Source of the DNA: Paenibacillus sp. FSL H8-0048
Lineage (GTDB): Bacteria; Bacillota; Bacilli; Paenibacillales; Paenibacillaceae
Assembly: GCF_038002825.1 (NCBI RefSeq)
Contig: NZ_JBBODF010000001.1
Location: 4,712,001 to 4,776,000 of the forward strand
DNA length: 64,000 bases
Reading direction: 5' to 3'
Positions 43,038-50,705 of this stretch are shown here, in pieces. Positions within the stretch are counted from its first letter, which is position 1. Every line of letters begins with the position of its first letter. The notes beneath the pieces are model-generated. The model was given only the letters and a program-made list of their open reading frames with translations, was not told where the DNA came from and made no database searches. The translations under genes were made by a program, and so were the position numbers.

Positions 43038-44360
43038 ATGGAGTTAGAGCAGCAGACAGCGCAGCTTGAGCGGATCAAGGTGAAGCTGGGACAAGCCCGT
43101 CGCAAGGATGCGGAGTTTGCGGAATTCGGTGCCTCTTCGCATCAATATAAGCTGAAAAAAAAGCTTACAGCAGGCAAGCTGGCGGATTGGGAGGCCCGAT
43201 ACGGGATTAAGCTTCCTGAGCCTTTTGCCGGGTTCCTGACAGAGATCGGGAACGGCGGGGCGGGACCGTATTACGGGATCTATACGCTTGGACAGGCAAC
43301 CTCCTATACCGAGCTTCCGGCACTCCAGGGGCGGGCGGTGCTTCATCCGGAGATGACCGCAGAGGAATGGAATCTCCTGACGGAGCCGCTGACGGGCGAG
43401 CGGGACATCCCGGATGAAGAATACGAGAAGGCCAGAAACAAGGCGCTTGGCGGAATGCTGTGTATCGGCACCCAGGGCTGCGATTATGAGATGTATCTGG
43501 TGCTGGAAGGGAAGCATCGGGGAAGGATTGTGTATACTTCGGAGTTTTATCCCGACCACCCGTTCTTCTTTGTCTATGAAGATAACTTCCTGGACTGGTA
43601 CGAGCGTTGGCTGGATGAGATTATTCTGGATTATCACAACCCATGGTTTGGCAGCCGGCTGCCGGGTGACGAGAATACGCTCATTCAGCTATATCGGACC
43701 ACCCCTGACGGGAAGCTGCAGGTCAAGGCGTTAGAGGCCATGTTCAAGTTCAAGCGAATCGCCCCGACCACCCTGGAATTCCTTAACAATGTGGCTGAGC
43801 AAAGCCCCCGGGATTCCAAGACAGCCATCTCGCTGCTCTGCAAAACAACCTTTGCGGCGGGCAGGCCCTATCTGCTGAAGCTGTTGCAGTCGGATGACGC
43901 GGAGGGAGCGCTGCACGCCTTAACCATTCTGAATACTCACGGCAAGAATCAGGACCGGACCGAATTTATTCCGCTGATCCGGCAGAGGCTTGAGCACGTT
44001 GACGACGCAGAAACCCTGCGTTATGCAGGTTATATCCTCAAAGACTGCGATGCTGTGAGCTTCAGTGACTTCGCACCCTTCCTGTGCCATGCCAGCCTGG
44101 ATATGCAGACGGCTGCGGTCTATGCCGTGAGAGATTGCCGGAACAAGCAGGAGAATTGGGAGATTATTGAACAAATGTTCCGCAGTGGTGGTACAGAGGT
44201 GGTGCGCAGCACCATTTCATATTGGGATGTTATTCCGCACGAGAAGCTGCTGCCTTACTATAAGGCGGTCTGGCCCGAATACAAAAGGAACCCTAATTTC
44301 AGGGAAAAGTTCGCCGCTTGCTTGCGGGCGCTGCATTTGCCGGAGGATTATTTCGGCTGA
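43038..44360 (+). CDS. SMI1/KNR4 (SUKH) protein with C-terminal helical repeats
   Basis: A 440-residue protein. The SUKH domain (about 35-205) shows LADWEARYGIKLPEPFAGFLTEIGNGGAGPYYGIYTL and LCIGTQGCDYEMYLVLEGKHRGRIVYT ... FLDWYERWLDEII. The last 230 residues are paired helices like HEAT repeats (ALEAMFKFKRIAPTTLEFLNNVAEQ, LLQSDDAEGALHALTILNTHG). SUKH proteins are usually toxin-immunity factors; the helical tail may help bind a partner. The ATG at 43038 has GGAGGG 6 nt upstream; the longer frame is not chosen. No toxin gene is adjacent. Confidence 0.85.
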   Translation: MELEQQTAQLERIKVKLGQARRKDAEFAEFGASSHQYKLKKKLTAGKLADWEARYGIKLPEPFAGFLTEIGNGGAGPYYGIYTLGQATSYTELPALQGRAVLHPEMTAEEWNLLTEPLTGERDIPDEEYEKARNKALGGMLCIGTQGCDYEMYLVLEGKHRGRIVYTSEFYPDHPFFFVYEDNFLDWYERWLDEIILDYHNPWFGSRLPGDENTLIQLYRTTPDGKLQVKALEAMFKFKRIAPTTLEFLNNVAEQSPRDSKTAISLLCKTTFAAGRPYLLKLLQSDDAEGALHALTILNTHGKNQDRTEFIPLIRQRLEHVDDAETLRYAGYILKDCDAVSFSDFAPFLCHASLDMQTAAVYAVRDCRNKQENWEIIEQMFRSGGTEVVRSTISYWDVIPHEKLLPYYKAVWPEYKRNPNFREKFAACLRALHLPEDYFG

Positions 44361-44511
44361 GAAGTTGCCCCGGTTAATGAGAGCGGCCAAACGATAGCCG
44401 AATATAAGCTGACTACCCGCTTAGTGATTACTCACTCACTTGCCAGGGCATCCGTAGGCAAAATAGATAAGAAGACGATAAAAGATAGTATTTACTAAAA
44501 GGAGGTTCTCC

Positions 44512-45411
44512 ATGAGACTTCGAGATAAAGTCGTTCTCGTTACAGGCGTTACGGGCACGGCAGGAGATAAAATTGCCAGAAGATGTGTTAGCGAGGGAGC
44601 GGGGGTCAAGGGACTTATCCGAAGTACAGATCAGATCGCGCTATGTGAAAAGCTAGGCATTACACCCGTCATCGGAGACTTGACTGATAGAGCCGCCATC
44701 AAGAACGCGCTTCGAAATGTGAACGTTATCATTCACGCTGCGGCGTATCTGGGGGAGGACCGGGCGATTGCCGAGGCGTCCAATATTCAGGGAGTCCAGA
44801 GTCTGGCGCACGGTGCTGTATCTGCGGGAGTGGAGCGCTTCGTGCATATTTCTACGGTATCGGTCTATGGTCATTTTGATGGAGAGGTGGAGCTGGATGA
44901 GGCCAGCAGTCTTGCCTTCGGCCACGGGGAGGTCTACATTTCAACCAAGTGTGAATCGGAACGGATTGTACAGGCTGCAATGGCTGACGGACTGCCAAGT
45001 GTGATCCTGCGTCCTGGAGTGATCTGCTCCGAATCCAACTCGCACTGGGGCGACAGACTGGTCGCTAAGCTTGCTGATTCCGGGGAAGTGGACTGGATTC
45101 ATCCGGAGGACTTGACGCCTTGGGTGCATGCAGACAACCTGGCTGAGATGTGTGTACTGGCAGCGACGCAGCCTGCGGCTGTGAATCAGTGCTATAACGC
45201 AATTGACGGAAATTATCCGGAAAAAGATTTTACGATGCGTATCGGGCATGCCCTGAACAAGAAGTTCATTATACCGGGCGGAGACCCTATAAGAACAGCG
45301 TATAATTGCGGCAAAATAAAAAACGAGCTGGGCTACAGCCCGGTCAAAACGTTCGAGGAGACCGTTGTCCGGCTGGAGCAGCAAGCTAGGGGAGAGCGAA
45401 ATGTATCATAA
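44512..45411 (+). CDS. NAD(P)-dependent epimerase/dehydratase (extended SDR)
   Basis: A 299-residue Rossmann-fold oxidoreductase. The coenzyme loop is VTGVTGTAGDKIARR (the usual GxxGxxG), followed by VIIHAAAYLG, the catalytic HISTVSVYG serine region and the Tyr-Lys pair in VYISTKCESER. The best match is to sugar-nucleotide epimerases/reductases of the 3-beta-HSD-like group; the substrate is not clear. AAAGGAGG precedes the ATG. It is a single gene; the sequence behind it looks decayed. Confidence 0.9.
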   Translation: MRLRDKVVLVTGVTGTAGDKIARRCVSEGAGVKGLIRSTDQIALCEKLGITPVIGDLTDRAAIKNALRNVNVIIHAAAYLGEDRAIAEASNIQGVQSLAHGAVSAGVERFVHISTVSVYGHFDGEVELDEASSLAFGHGEVYISTKCESERIVQAAMADGLPSVILRPGVICSESNSHWGDRLVAKLADSGEVDWIHPEDLTPWVHADNLAEMCVLAATQPAAVNQCYNAIDGNYPEKDFTMRIGHALNKKFIIPGGDPIRTAYNCGKIKNELGYSPVKTFEETVVRLEQQARGERNVS

Positions 45412-45762
45412 ACCGAAGGCCATGAATTGTCCCTGCTGACACAGCTGAAGCACCAGCGGTGCGCTGGACTATACGGAAGATTGGCTGGAGGAGTTCATTG
45501 ATGAGTTTCGCCCTTACGATATAGTCTGATGATTCATGGGGAGAAGGACGTCCTTACAGGGCAGGGGTATATTCCGCTCAAGGAGTTCGGGTTATCGGAT
45601 TATTATGGCCGCGTCAAAATGGAGCTGCAGCTGTAGTGCCGATTACCCTCGGCTAAGCAGGAGGCAGTTAAAAGCCCATAGCAGCTGGGCATCCGCCCAG
45701 GCATCTTCTCCGCGAATGCATATGATGATTATGCCTAATGAAGCGAGAGAGGAGCGATAGAT
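45412..45762 (+). other. Decayed coding remnant of unknown family
   Basis: No complete gene, but coherent fragments are visible: ALDYTEDWLEEFIDEFRPYDIV up to a stop near 45530, then in a shifted frame HGEKDVLTGQGYIPLKEFGLSDYYGRVKMELQL up to a stop at 45634-45636. The second piece reads like the C-terminus of a small acidic protein. The family is not recognised. This is best treated as a relic. Confidence 0.35.
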
Positions 45763-46191
45763 ATGGGATTTATACCAGTGCCGGGAGGCGGCGGAGGATT
45801 TCCGGGGATACCGGGATTTCCGGGTGGACCAGGCTTGCCGGGAGGGCCGGGGACTCCGGGGATACCAGGTTTGCCGGGGATTCCGGGCGGAGGGCCCGGA
45901 GGATTTCCGGGGACGCCAGGAGGTGCACCGGGAGGAGTAGCTGCACCGACTGCGCCACCGCCGCAATTCGTACCGCAAGCACCGGCGGTCACGGCTTATG
46001 CGGTTGACCCCGGAGGCATCAGAGGCTGCCTGTTCCGCAACACCTATATCTGGCTGAATAATGGTGAGCAGTTCTGGTTCTACCCGGTATTCGTGGGCAG
46101 AAGTTCGGTCGCAGGCTTCAGATGGAACGGCTTCTTCTGGGGATACTACGGCGTTGATTTGAACCGGGTCAGCTCGTTCACCTGCTTCTAG
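45763..46191 (+). CDS. Collagen-like Gly-X-Y protein with conserved aromatic C-terminal domain
   Basis: A 142-residue protein. Residues 11-60 are a proline-rich Gly-X-Y tract (GFPGIPGFPGGPGLPGGPG ...). It is followed by a short linker and a C-terminal domain of about 60 residues with many aromatics and two cysteines (GCLFRNTYIWLNNGEQFWFYPVFVGR and WNGFFWGYYGVDLNRVSSFTC). There is no signal peptide. Similar short proteins are widespread in Bacillus and Paenibacillus, sometimes mislabelled as transporters, and are suspected spore-surface proteins. GAGAGGAG precedes the ATG. Confidence 0.8.
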   Translation: MGFIPVPGGGGGFPGIPGFPGGPGLPGGPGTPGIPGLPGIPGGGPGGFPGTPGGAPGGVAAPTAPPPQFVPQAPAVTAYAVDPGGIRGCLFRNTYIWLNNGEQFWFYPVFVGRSSVAGFRWNGFFWGYYGVDLNRVSSFTCF

Positions 46192-46267
46192 CCTGGCTGC
46201 ATCTCCCTGTTTGGCGTACCGTGACTTGGTTAAGTATACAACAAGATCACGAACAGGGAGGTGTACT

Positions 46268-46534
46268 ATGGGCAACCTGTGGATGGCATTCGTCTACCCC
46301 GGCAGCTTCTTAAGTCTGCTCGGGGTAGTGTTACTGATTATTGGTTATCAGCGGCGGCGCACAGGCCGGCGTACCCGTCTGGAGAGTATGGCCCAGCCGG
46401 GTCGGCCGGCACCGGGGGGACCCGGCACAGCATCGTTCCAGCGGGAGGTACGGTATTCGCTGATAGGCGGCATTTTGCTTGGAATCGGACTGCTTCTGTT
46501 CGCTGGACTGGGCATTACTTCACTGTTCAGCTAG
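46268..46534 (+). CDS. Small two-helix membrane protein
   Basis: An 88-residue protein with an N-terminal helix (MAFVYPGSFLSLLGVVLLIIGY), a basic and Pro/Gly-rich loop and a second helix (LIGGILLGIGLLLFAGLGITSLF). GGGAGG stands before the ATG at 46268; the upstream extension of the frame has no ribosome binding site. Function unknown. It follows the collagen-like gene by 76 bp on the same strand. Confidence 0.7.
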   Translation: MGNLWMAFVYPGSFLSLLGVVLLIIGYQRRRTGRRTRLESMAQPGRPAPGGPGTASFQREVRYSLIGGILLGIGLLLFAGLGITSLFS

Positions 46535-46556
46535 GACAAGCCCTAACTTAGCACGC

Positions 46557-47990
46557 TTATAAGAGCAGCCGGGCCAGCCGGTGAATCCCCTGCCCGATCA
46601 AGGTCTCATCCACCTTGGCGAATCCCAGCACCCATCCCTTCCTGCGGCTCTGAAGACAGTAATGGGCAAGCGGGTATACCCGAATCCCCTGCTCCAGCGC
46701 TAACCGGGTCATGGCTTCCTCATTGTAGTCTGGCTCCGCCTCAAGGAATACATGCAGCCCCGTCTCTGCTCCGCTCAGGGTGAACCGCTCGCCAAGACCG
46801 CTTGCGGTTATCGCTTTGGTGATGGCCTCATGTCTGCGGCGGTAGACATTGCGGACTCTGCGCATATGGCGCATGAAATGCCCCTTCTGGATGAAATGGG
46901 TCAAGGTGAGCTGGTCCATCACCGGAAGGTGGCGGTAGGTTAGCTCCTGTACACGCGCCAACTGGGCAATGGCCCGGGCCGGGCCGACAATCGCCGAGAT
47001 GCGGATGGCCGGGGCGATCATTTTGGAGAAGCTCATCAGATACAGGGTATTATTCGGCGCTTGGCTATAGAGCGTGGGCAGCGGGTCGCCGCGGTAGCGG
47101 AATTCACTGTCATAGCCGTCTTCTATAATCCATAGCTGCTCCTGCACAGCCTGATGCAGCATTTGCTGCCTGCGCGGCTCTGACATCACGGAGCCTATAG
47201 CGCACTGGTGCGATGGGGTAACGAACACCAGTCTGGATTCCGGATGGATCTGGTCAACCACAAGACCATGCCCGTCTACCGGGACAGGGGCTACTTGCAT
47301 CCGCCGGTAATTCATCGCCATCCAGGCCGCAGGGAAGCCGGGATCTTCCACAGAGACGGTATCCCCCTCCGTAAGCAGGGATTGGGCAATCAGGTCAAGG
47401 CTATGCTGGGCGCCTGAGGTCAACAGAATCTGATCGGTCTCAATGCGTATGCCCCGCTCAAGCAGCAAGTAACGTTGAATCTGTTCCCTAAGCGGCAGCA
47501 GACCATAGGGATTGCCATAGGACCAATCGGCTACGTCCATTGCGGCGGAGGCGTGAAGCAGCGATTGCCGCCAGTGGTTCTGGAAGGTTCTATCCACGTA
47601 AGGCTCGTGGGGGGTGAAATCAATCTCTACCTTCTGAGGCTGCTGGCCTCCGAACCAATCCTGCAGCTGATCTACCGCTGAGTTAAGCAAGGGAATTGAA
47701 GGGGGAACAGGTCCATCCGGCATCGGCTCCTCCTGTACCGCTTCAGTGAACGGTTTCAAATGGCTGACCCGTGTTCCGCCCCGCCGGGAGGTTACGGTAT
47801 ACCCTCTGCTCAGTAGCTCCTCGTAGACGAGCTGTACCGTGGAGCGGGAGACTCCAAGCTGCTCGGCGAGTTCACGGGAAGGGAGCAGCAGCTCGCCCGG
47901 CGCCCAGATACCTTGTGTAATATTATGAATGGCCTGATTCAGCAGTTGTTGCCAGATCGGGCTTGTATCGTTGCGGTTGACGAACATCAT
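46557..47990 (-). CDS. MocR-type regulator (GntR helix-turn-helix fused to aminotransferase-like domain)
   Basis: A 477-residue PdxR/MocR-type protein. The GntR winged helix is at the N-terminus (GELLLPSRELAEQLGVSRSTVQLVYEELLSRGYTVTSRRGGTRV). The rest is a fold-type I PLP domain with LTSGAQHSLDLIAQSLLTEGDTVSVEDPGFPAAW, DGYDSEFRY and the PLP-lysine region MSFSKMIAPAIRISAIVGP. These proteins bind PLP as a signal and control vitamin B6 metabolism or transport genes. It is divergent from a PNPOx-like flavoprotein gene, which is likely its target. GGAGGG precedes the ATG-ATG start. Confidence 0.93.
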   Translation of the reverse strand: MMFVNRNDTSPIWQQLLNQAIHNITQGIWAPGELLLPSRELAEQLGVSRSTVQLVYEELLSRGYTVTSRRGGTRVSHLKPFTEAVQEEPMPDGPVPPSIPLLNSAVDQLQDWFGGQQPQKVEIDFTPHEPYVDRTFQNHWRQSLLHASAAMDVADWSYGNPYGLLPLREQIQRYLLLERGIRIETDQILLTSGAQHSLDLIAQSLLTEGDTVSVEDPGFPAAWMAMNYRRMQVAPVPVDGHGLVVDQIHPESRLVFVTPSHQCAIGSVMSEPRRQQMLHQAVQEQLWIIEDGYDSEFRYRGDPLPTLYSQAPNNTLYLMSFSKMIAPAIRISAIVGPARAIAQLARVQELTYRHLPVMDQLTLTHFIQKGHFMRHMRRVRNVYRRRHEAITKAITASGLGERFTLSGAETGLHVFLEAEPDYNEEAMTRLALEQGIRVYPLAHYCLQSRRKGWVLGFAKVDETLIGQGIHRLARLLL

Positions 47991-48139
47991 AAGGCATCCC
48001 TCCTAGTCGTAGCTTCGGTTCCATATCTTCATTATGGATTGCTCGGAACCGTCCTCTTTGGATATTTTAGCACAGTCCAATAGCTGATATACTACCGAAT
48101 AACGTATACGCGGAGGACGCGGGGAGGAGAGGGTTTGAT

Positions 48140-48688
48140 ATGAATCCGGTTCGTTACAAGGTCAGGGAATGTAAGGATGAGGCGAGGATTGAGCAGTTTT
48201 TAATGCAGGCGAGAATTGGGTTTCTGGGATTAGCGGATGGAGATCGTCCCTATGTTGTGCCGCTGAATTATGTATGGATGGACGGAAAACTGTATTTTCA
48301 CGGGGCCGGGGATGGAAGACGCAATCAGGTAATGAGTGAGAATTCAGAGGTATGCTTCACAGTATGTGAGGAGTATGGAACGATTACGAATCCCGTGCCC
48401 GCCAAGACGGATACCGCCTATATGAGCGTGATGGTCTTCGGGCAGGCTGAGCCGGTGACGGATCTGGATGAGGCTACGCAGGTATTGCAGGAGATGATGA
48501 ACAAATATGTGCCCGGTTACTATGATCGGCCGTTGTCCAAGCAGCATGTCGATAAATACCGTTCGGCTGTGTACGGCGGGCCGGTGCAGGTATGCCGGAT
48601 CACTCCGCAGCATCTGACAGCCAAGGAGAATCCGGTTGAAGCAGCGAGTATGTACAAGCCAGGGACGAATGAAGGGCAGAGTGTGTGA
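48140..48688 (+). CDS. Pyridoxamine 5'-phosphate oxidase-like flavin-binding protein
   Basis: A 182-residue protein of the FMN-binding split-barrel superfamily (Pyridox_ox_2/NimA-like). The N-terminal RIEQFLMQARIGFLGLADGDRPYVVPLNYVWMDGKLYFHGAGDGRRNQVM is diagnostic. The family includes nitroimidazole reductases and poorly defined B6-linked proteins. GGAGGAGAGGG gives a strong ribosome binding site. Placement opposite MocR suggests PLP-dependent control. TATACT at about 48086 may be its -10 element. Confidence 0.9.
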   Translation: MNPVRYKVRECKDEARIEQFLMQARIGFLGLADGDRPYVVPLNYVWMDGKLYFHGAGDGRRNQVMSENSEVCFTVCEEYGTITNPVPAKTDTAYMSVMVFGQAEPVTDLDEATQVLQEMMNKYVPGYYDRPLSKQHVDKYRSAVYGGPVQVCRITPQHLTAKENPVEAASMYKPGTNEGQSV

Positions 48689-48768
48689 TAGCTGCACTCC
48701 AAACTGAATAGAGAATGAACGCTTGGGCCGGTAACGGCCCGGGCTTGTTCGCGTTGCGGCATGGGCGA

Positions 48769-49187
48769 ATGTATGCGAAAAACGGAACACAATGTGCGGG
48801 GCGGGGGATTTGCTGGGGCGGATGTAATCGAAAAACGAACCACAATGCGCCGCGAGGGGGGCGCGGACGGAAATGTAATCGAAAAACCGATTACAATGCG
48901 CTCGGTGGAGGCGTGTGGAGCAAATGTAATCGGAAAACCGACCACAATGCGCCGCGAGGGAGGCGCGAATGGAAATGTAATCGAAAAACCGATTACAATG
49001 CGTCGCGAGAGGGGCGCGGACGGAAATGTAATCGAAAAACCGATTACAATGCGCTCGGTGGAGGCGTGTGGAGCAAATGTAATCGGAAAACCGACCACAA
49101 TGCGCCGCGAGGGGGGCGCGAATGGAAATGTAATCGAAAAACCGATTACAATGGGCCGCGAGGGGGGCTTGTGGACCACATGTAAGC
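48769..49187. repeat. Tandem array of 51-bp hairpin repeats
   Basis: Seven head-to-tail 51-bp units begin at 48822, 48873, 48924, 48975, 49026, 49077 and 49128. A degenerate copy stands before them (48769) and a truncated one after (49180). Each unit opens with TGTAATCG, a loop of 4-6 nt (AAAAAC) and CGATTACA or a variant, followed by a G-rich spacer of about 25 bp. Units 2-4 repeat as units 5-7, giving a 153-bp higher-order repeat. Because 51 is a multiple of 3, frames stay open across the array on both strands. These are taken as shadows rather than genes. Confidence 0.92.
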
Positions 49188-49322
49188 AAGGATAGAGGCC
49201 GGCAAATTTGCTGTGAACCCCACGATGTCGTATGGTTGAGTTAGAATAGCAAACAAAGGTAGTATAGAGAATATTAGTAGTATTAAGAATACAGGTAGGT
49301 TCGAGTAGAAAGGATGAAGCAA

Positions 49323-50531
49323 ATGTCCACAGATAACCAAGCTCTTCCCCCGGCTCCGATTACAGAACCCGGACGGTATGTCCTTGATCTGACGGGGCCC
49401 GGCAGCCACACGCTTGAACGCAAGCCCGGTATGGGCAGCTTATCAATCGGCCCCCGGGAGTCGAAGCCGCCGGCAGAGGTGCTGGTCGCTGCGGATGAGC
49501 GCATCAACTGGTCCGTCTTCGAGCCCTTCGCCACCCCGGCCGGCTCGCCATGGCCGCGTTATATAAGCTATACCGGCGGTGATGCGGGGTTCCTGGAATG
49601 GGCGGAACGGCGGCCTATTGAGAATATAAGCTGGACCCCGGTGCTGCCGGAGGCTGCTTCGCTGGACGGTAGCCGGGCGAATATCTATACCCTGGGCATC
49701 AAACTGGGCCCTCTGGCAAATGGACAGCTGAGCCTGGTCCTGCCGGAGAAGCTGTACAACCTGAGCTTGTCCGGCGATCTGACCCGCTTCTCAGCTTTCG
49801 GTCATCTGCCCACTACTCTGGCCTTAGTACCGAATACGAGCCGGCGCAAGAGCGATGCGCCGTACCGGCTGCCGGATCTGGGGGAGCTGCAGGGTGTGAC
49901 TCACCTGGCGCTGAATAGCCCGCCCTTAGGCCAGCCCATCTCGCTGGACGGTCTGGAGCAATTCCCGAACCTGGAGTCGCTCAGCCTGTGGGGCAGCTTC
50001 TGTGATCTTGACGCACTAGTCCGCCTTACCGGGCTGACCAGCCTGGAGCTCCGTTTCATGCCGGAGCTGGAAGGCCTGCCTCCCCTGGATACATGGCCGC
50101 TGCTGGACCGGTTCATCGCCTACAATGTCGAGGAGGCCATAGGCAAACGTCTGCGGCAGCAGATGAAGGCGCGCGCCAAGGTCCGCCCTTGGGATGATTA
50201 TGCCTCCATAAGCCAGCTCAGGAAGCCGGAGTGGTGGCAGAGCGAATACGGCCGCCCGTTCGCGGCCTGGCCGAAGCGTCTGGCCAAGCTGGCGAACGAA
50301 GCCTATGATACTGCGCAAGCAGCTATGGCGGAGGCCCGCAATCTAGAAGAGGCGGAAGCAGCCATTACCGCCTTCACCCTGCGCTTCAATTCACTGAAGG
50401 GCATCGAGACTACCGAGAGGGAAGACCTGGGCGAAGCTGTATGGCAGCTCAGCCAGTCAGAGCACCAGATCGGGCAGCCTATAACAGAGGAAGTGGCGCA
50501 GGGCTGGTTCGATGCGGCCCGTGATTATTAA
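49323..50531 (+). CDS. Leucine-rich-repeat-like protein
   Basis: A 402-residue protein. The middle (about 130-270) carries LRR-like strands: LYNLSLSGDLTRFSAFGHLP, VTHLALNSPPLGQPISLDGLEQFPNLESLSLWGSFCDLDALVRLTGLTSLELRFMPELEGLP. An N-terminal beta-rich part and a C-terminal helical part (AYDTAQAAMAEARNLEEAEAAITAF) complete it. There is no signal peptide. Such proteins occur near toxin-immunity loci, but the role is unknown. AAAGGA favours the ATG at 49323 over 49314. It begins 135 bp after the repeat array. Confidence 0.75.
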   Translation: MSTDNQALPPAPITEPGRYVLDLTGPGSHTLERKPGMGSLSIGPRESKPPAEVLVAADERINWSVFEPFATPAGSPWPRYISYTGGDAGFLEWAERRPIENISWTPVLPEAASLDGSRANIYTLGIKLGPLANGQLSLVLPEKLYNLSLSGDLTRFSAFGHLPTTLALVPNTSRRKSDAPYRLPDLGELQGVTHLALNSPPLGQPISLDGLEQFPNLESLSLWGSFCDLDALVRLTGLTSLELRFMPELEGLPPLDTWPLLDRFIAYNVEEAIGKRLRQQMKARAKVRPWDDYASISQLRKPEWWQSEYGRPFAAWPKRLAKLANEAYDTAQAAMAEARNLEEAEAAITAFTLRFNSLKGIETTEREDLGEAVWQLSQSEHQIGQPITEEVAQGWFDAARDY

Positions 50532-50549
50532 TTAAAAAGTTTATAAAAA

Positions 50550-50565
50550 TTAAGATAAATCTTAA
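50550..50565. promoter_or_regulatory. AT-rich palindrome upstream of mqo
   Basis: TTAAGAT, AA, ATCTTAA: a perfect 7-bp inverted repeat in the very AT-rich spacer before mqo. A candidate operator; the regulator is unknown. Confidence 0.4.
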
Positions 50566-50705
50566 AATTTAGTTTCATTAGTGATAAACTAGGATCAGGA
50601 TTGATCCAAACGGTGTGTGACTTGGTCCGCGCTGGCTTGCTATGGCGCCTAAGCAGGAGTGCCTGCATCCTTCCTGCAAATCGTAGGGTAGAAGGACGGT
50701 ATAAT

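Noticed and set aside
45735..46007. Alternative frames across the Gly-X-Y tract, on both strands
   Set aside because: Repetitive GC-rich sequence leaves other frames open; only the frame at 45763 has a ribosome binding site and a plausible C-terminal domain.
48769..49187. CRISPR array
   Set aside because: The units are contiguous 51-bp repeats whose 'spacers' are themselves repeated and similar; no cas gene is present in the window.
48344..49189. Long open frames through the repeat array on both strands (for example 281 codons on - and 156 codons on +)
   Set aside because: They exist because the 51-bp unit is a multiple of 3. Several frames are open at once, none has a good ribosome binding site, the minus frame runs through the PNPOx gene complement, and changes between units favour the hairpin rather than a peptide.
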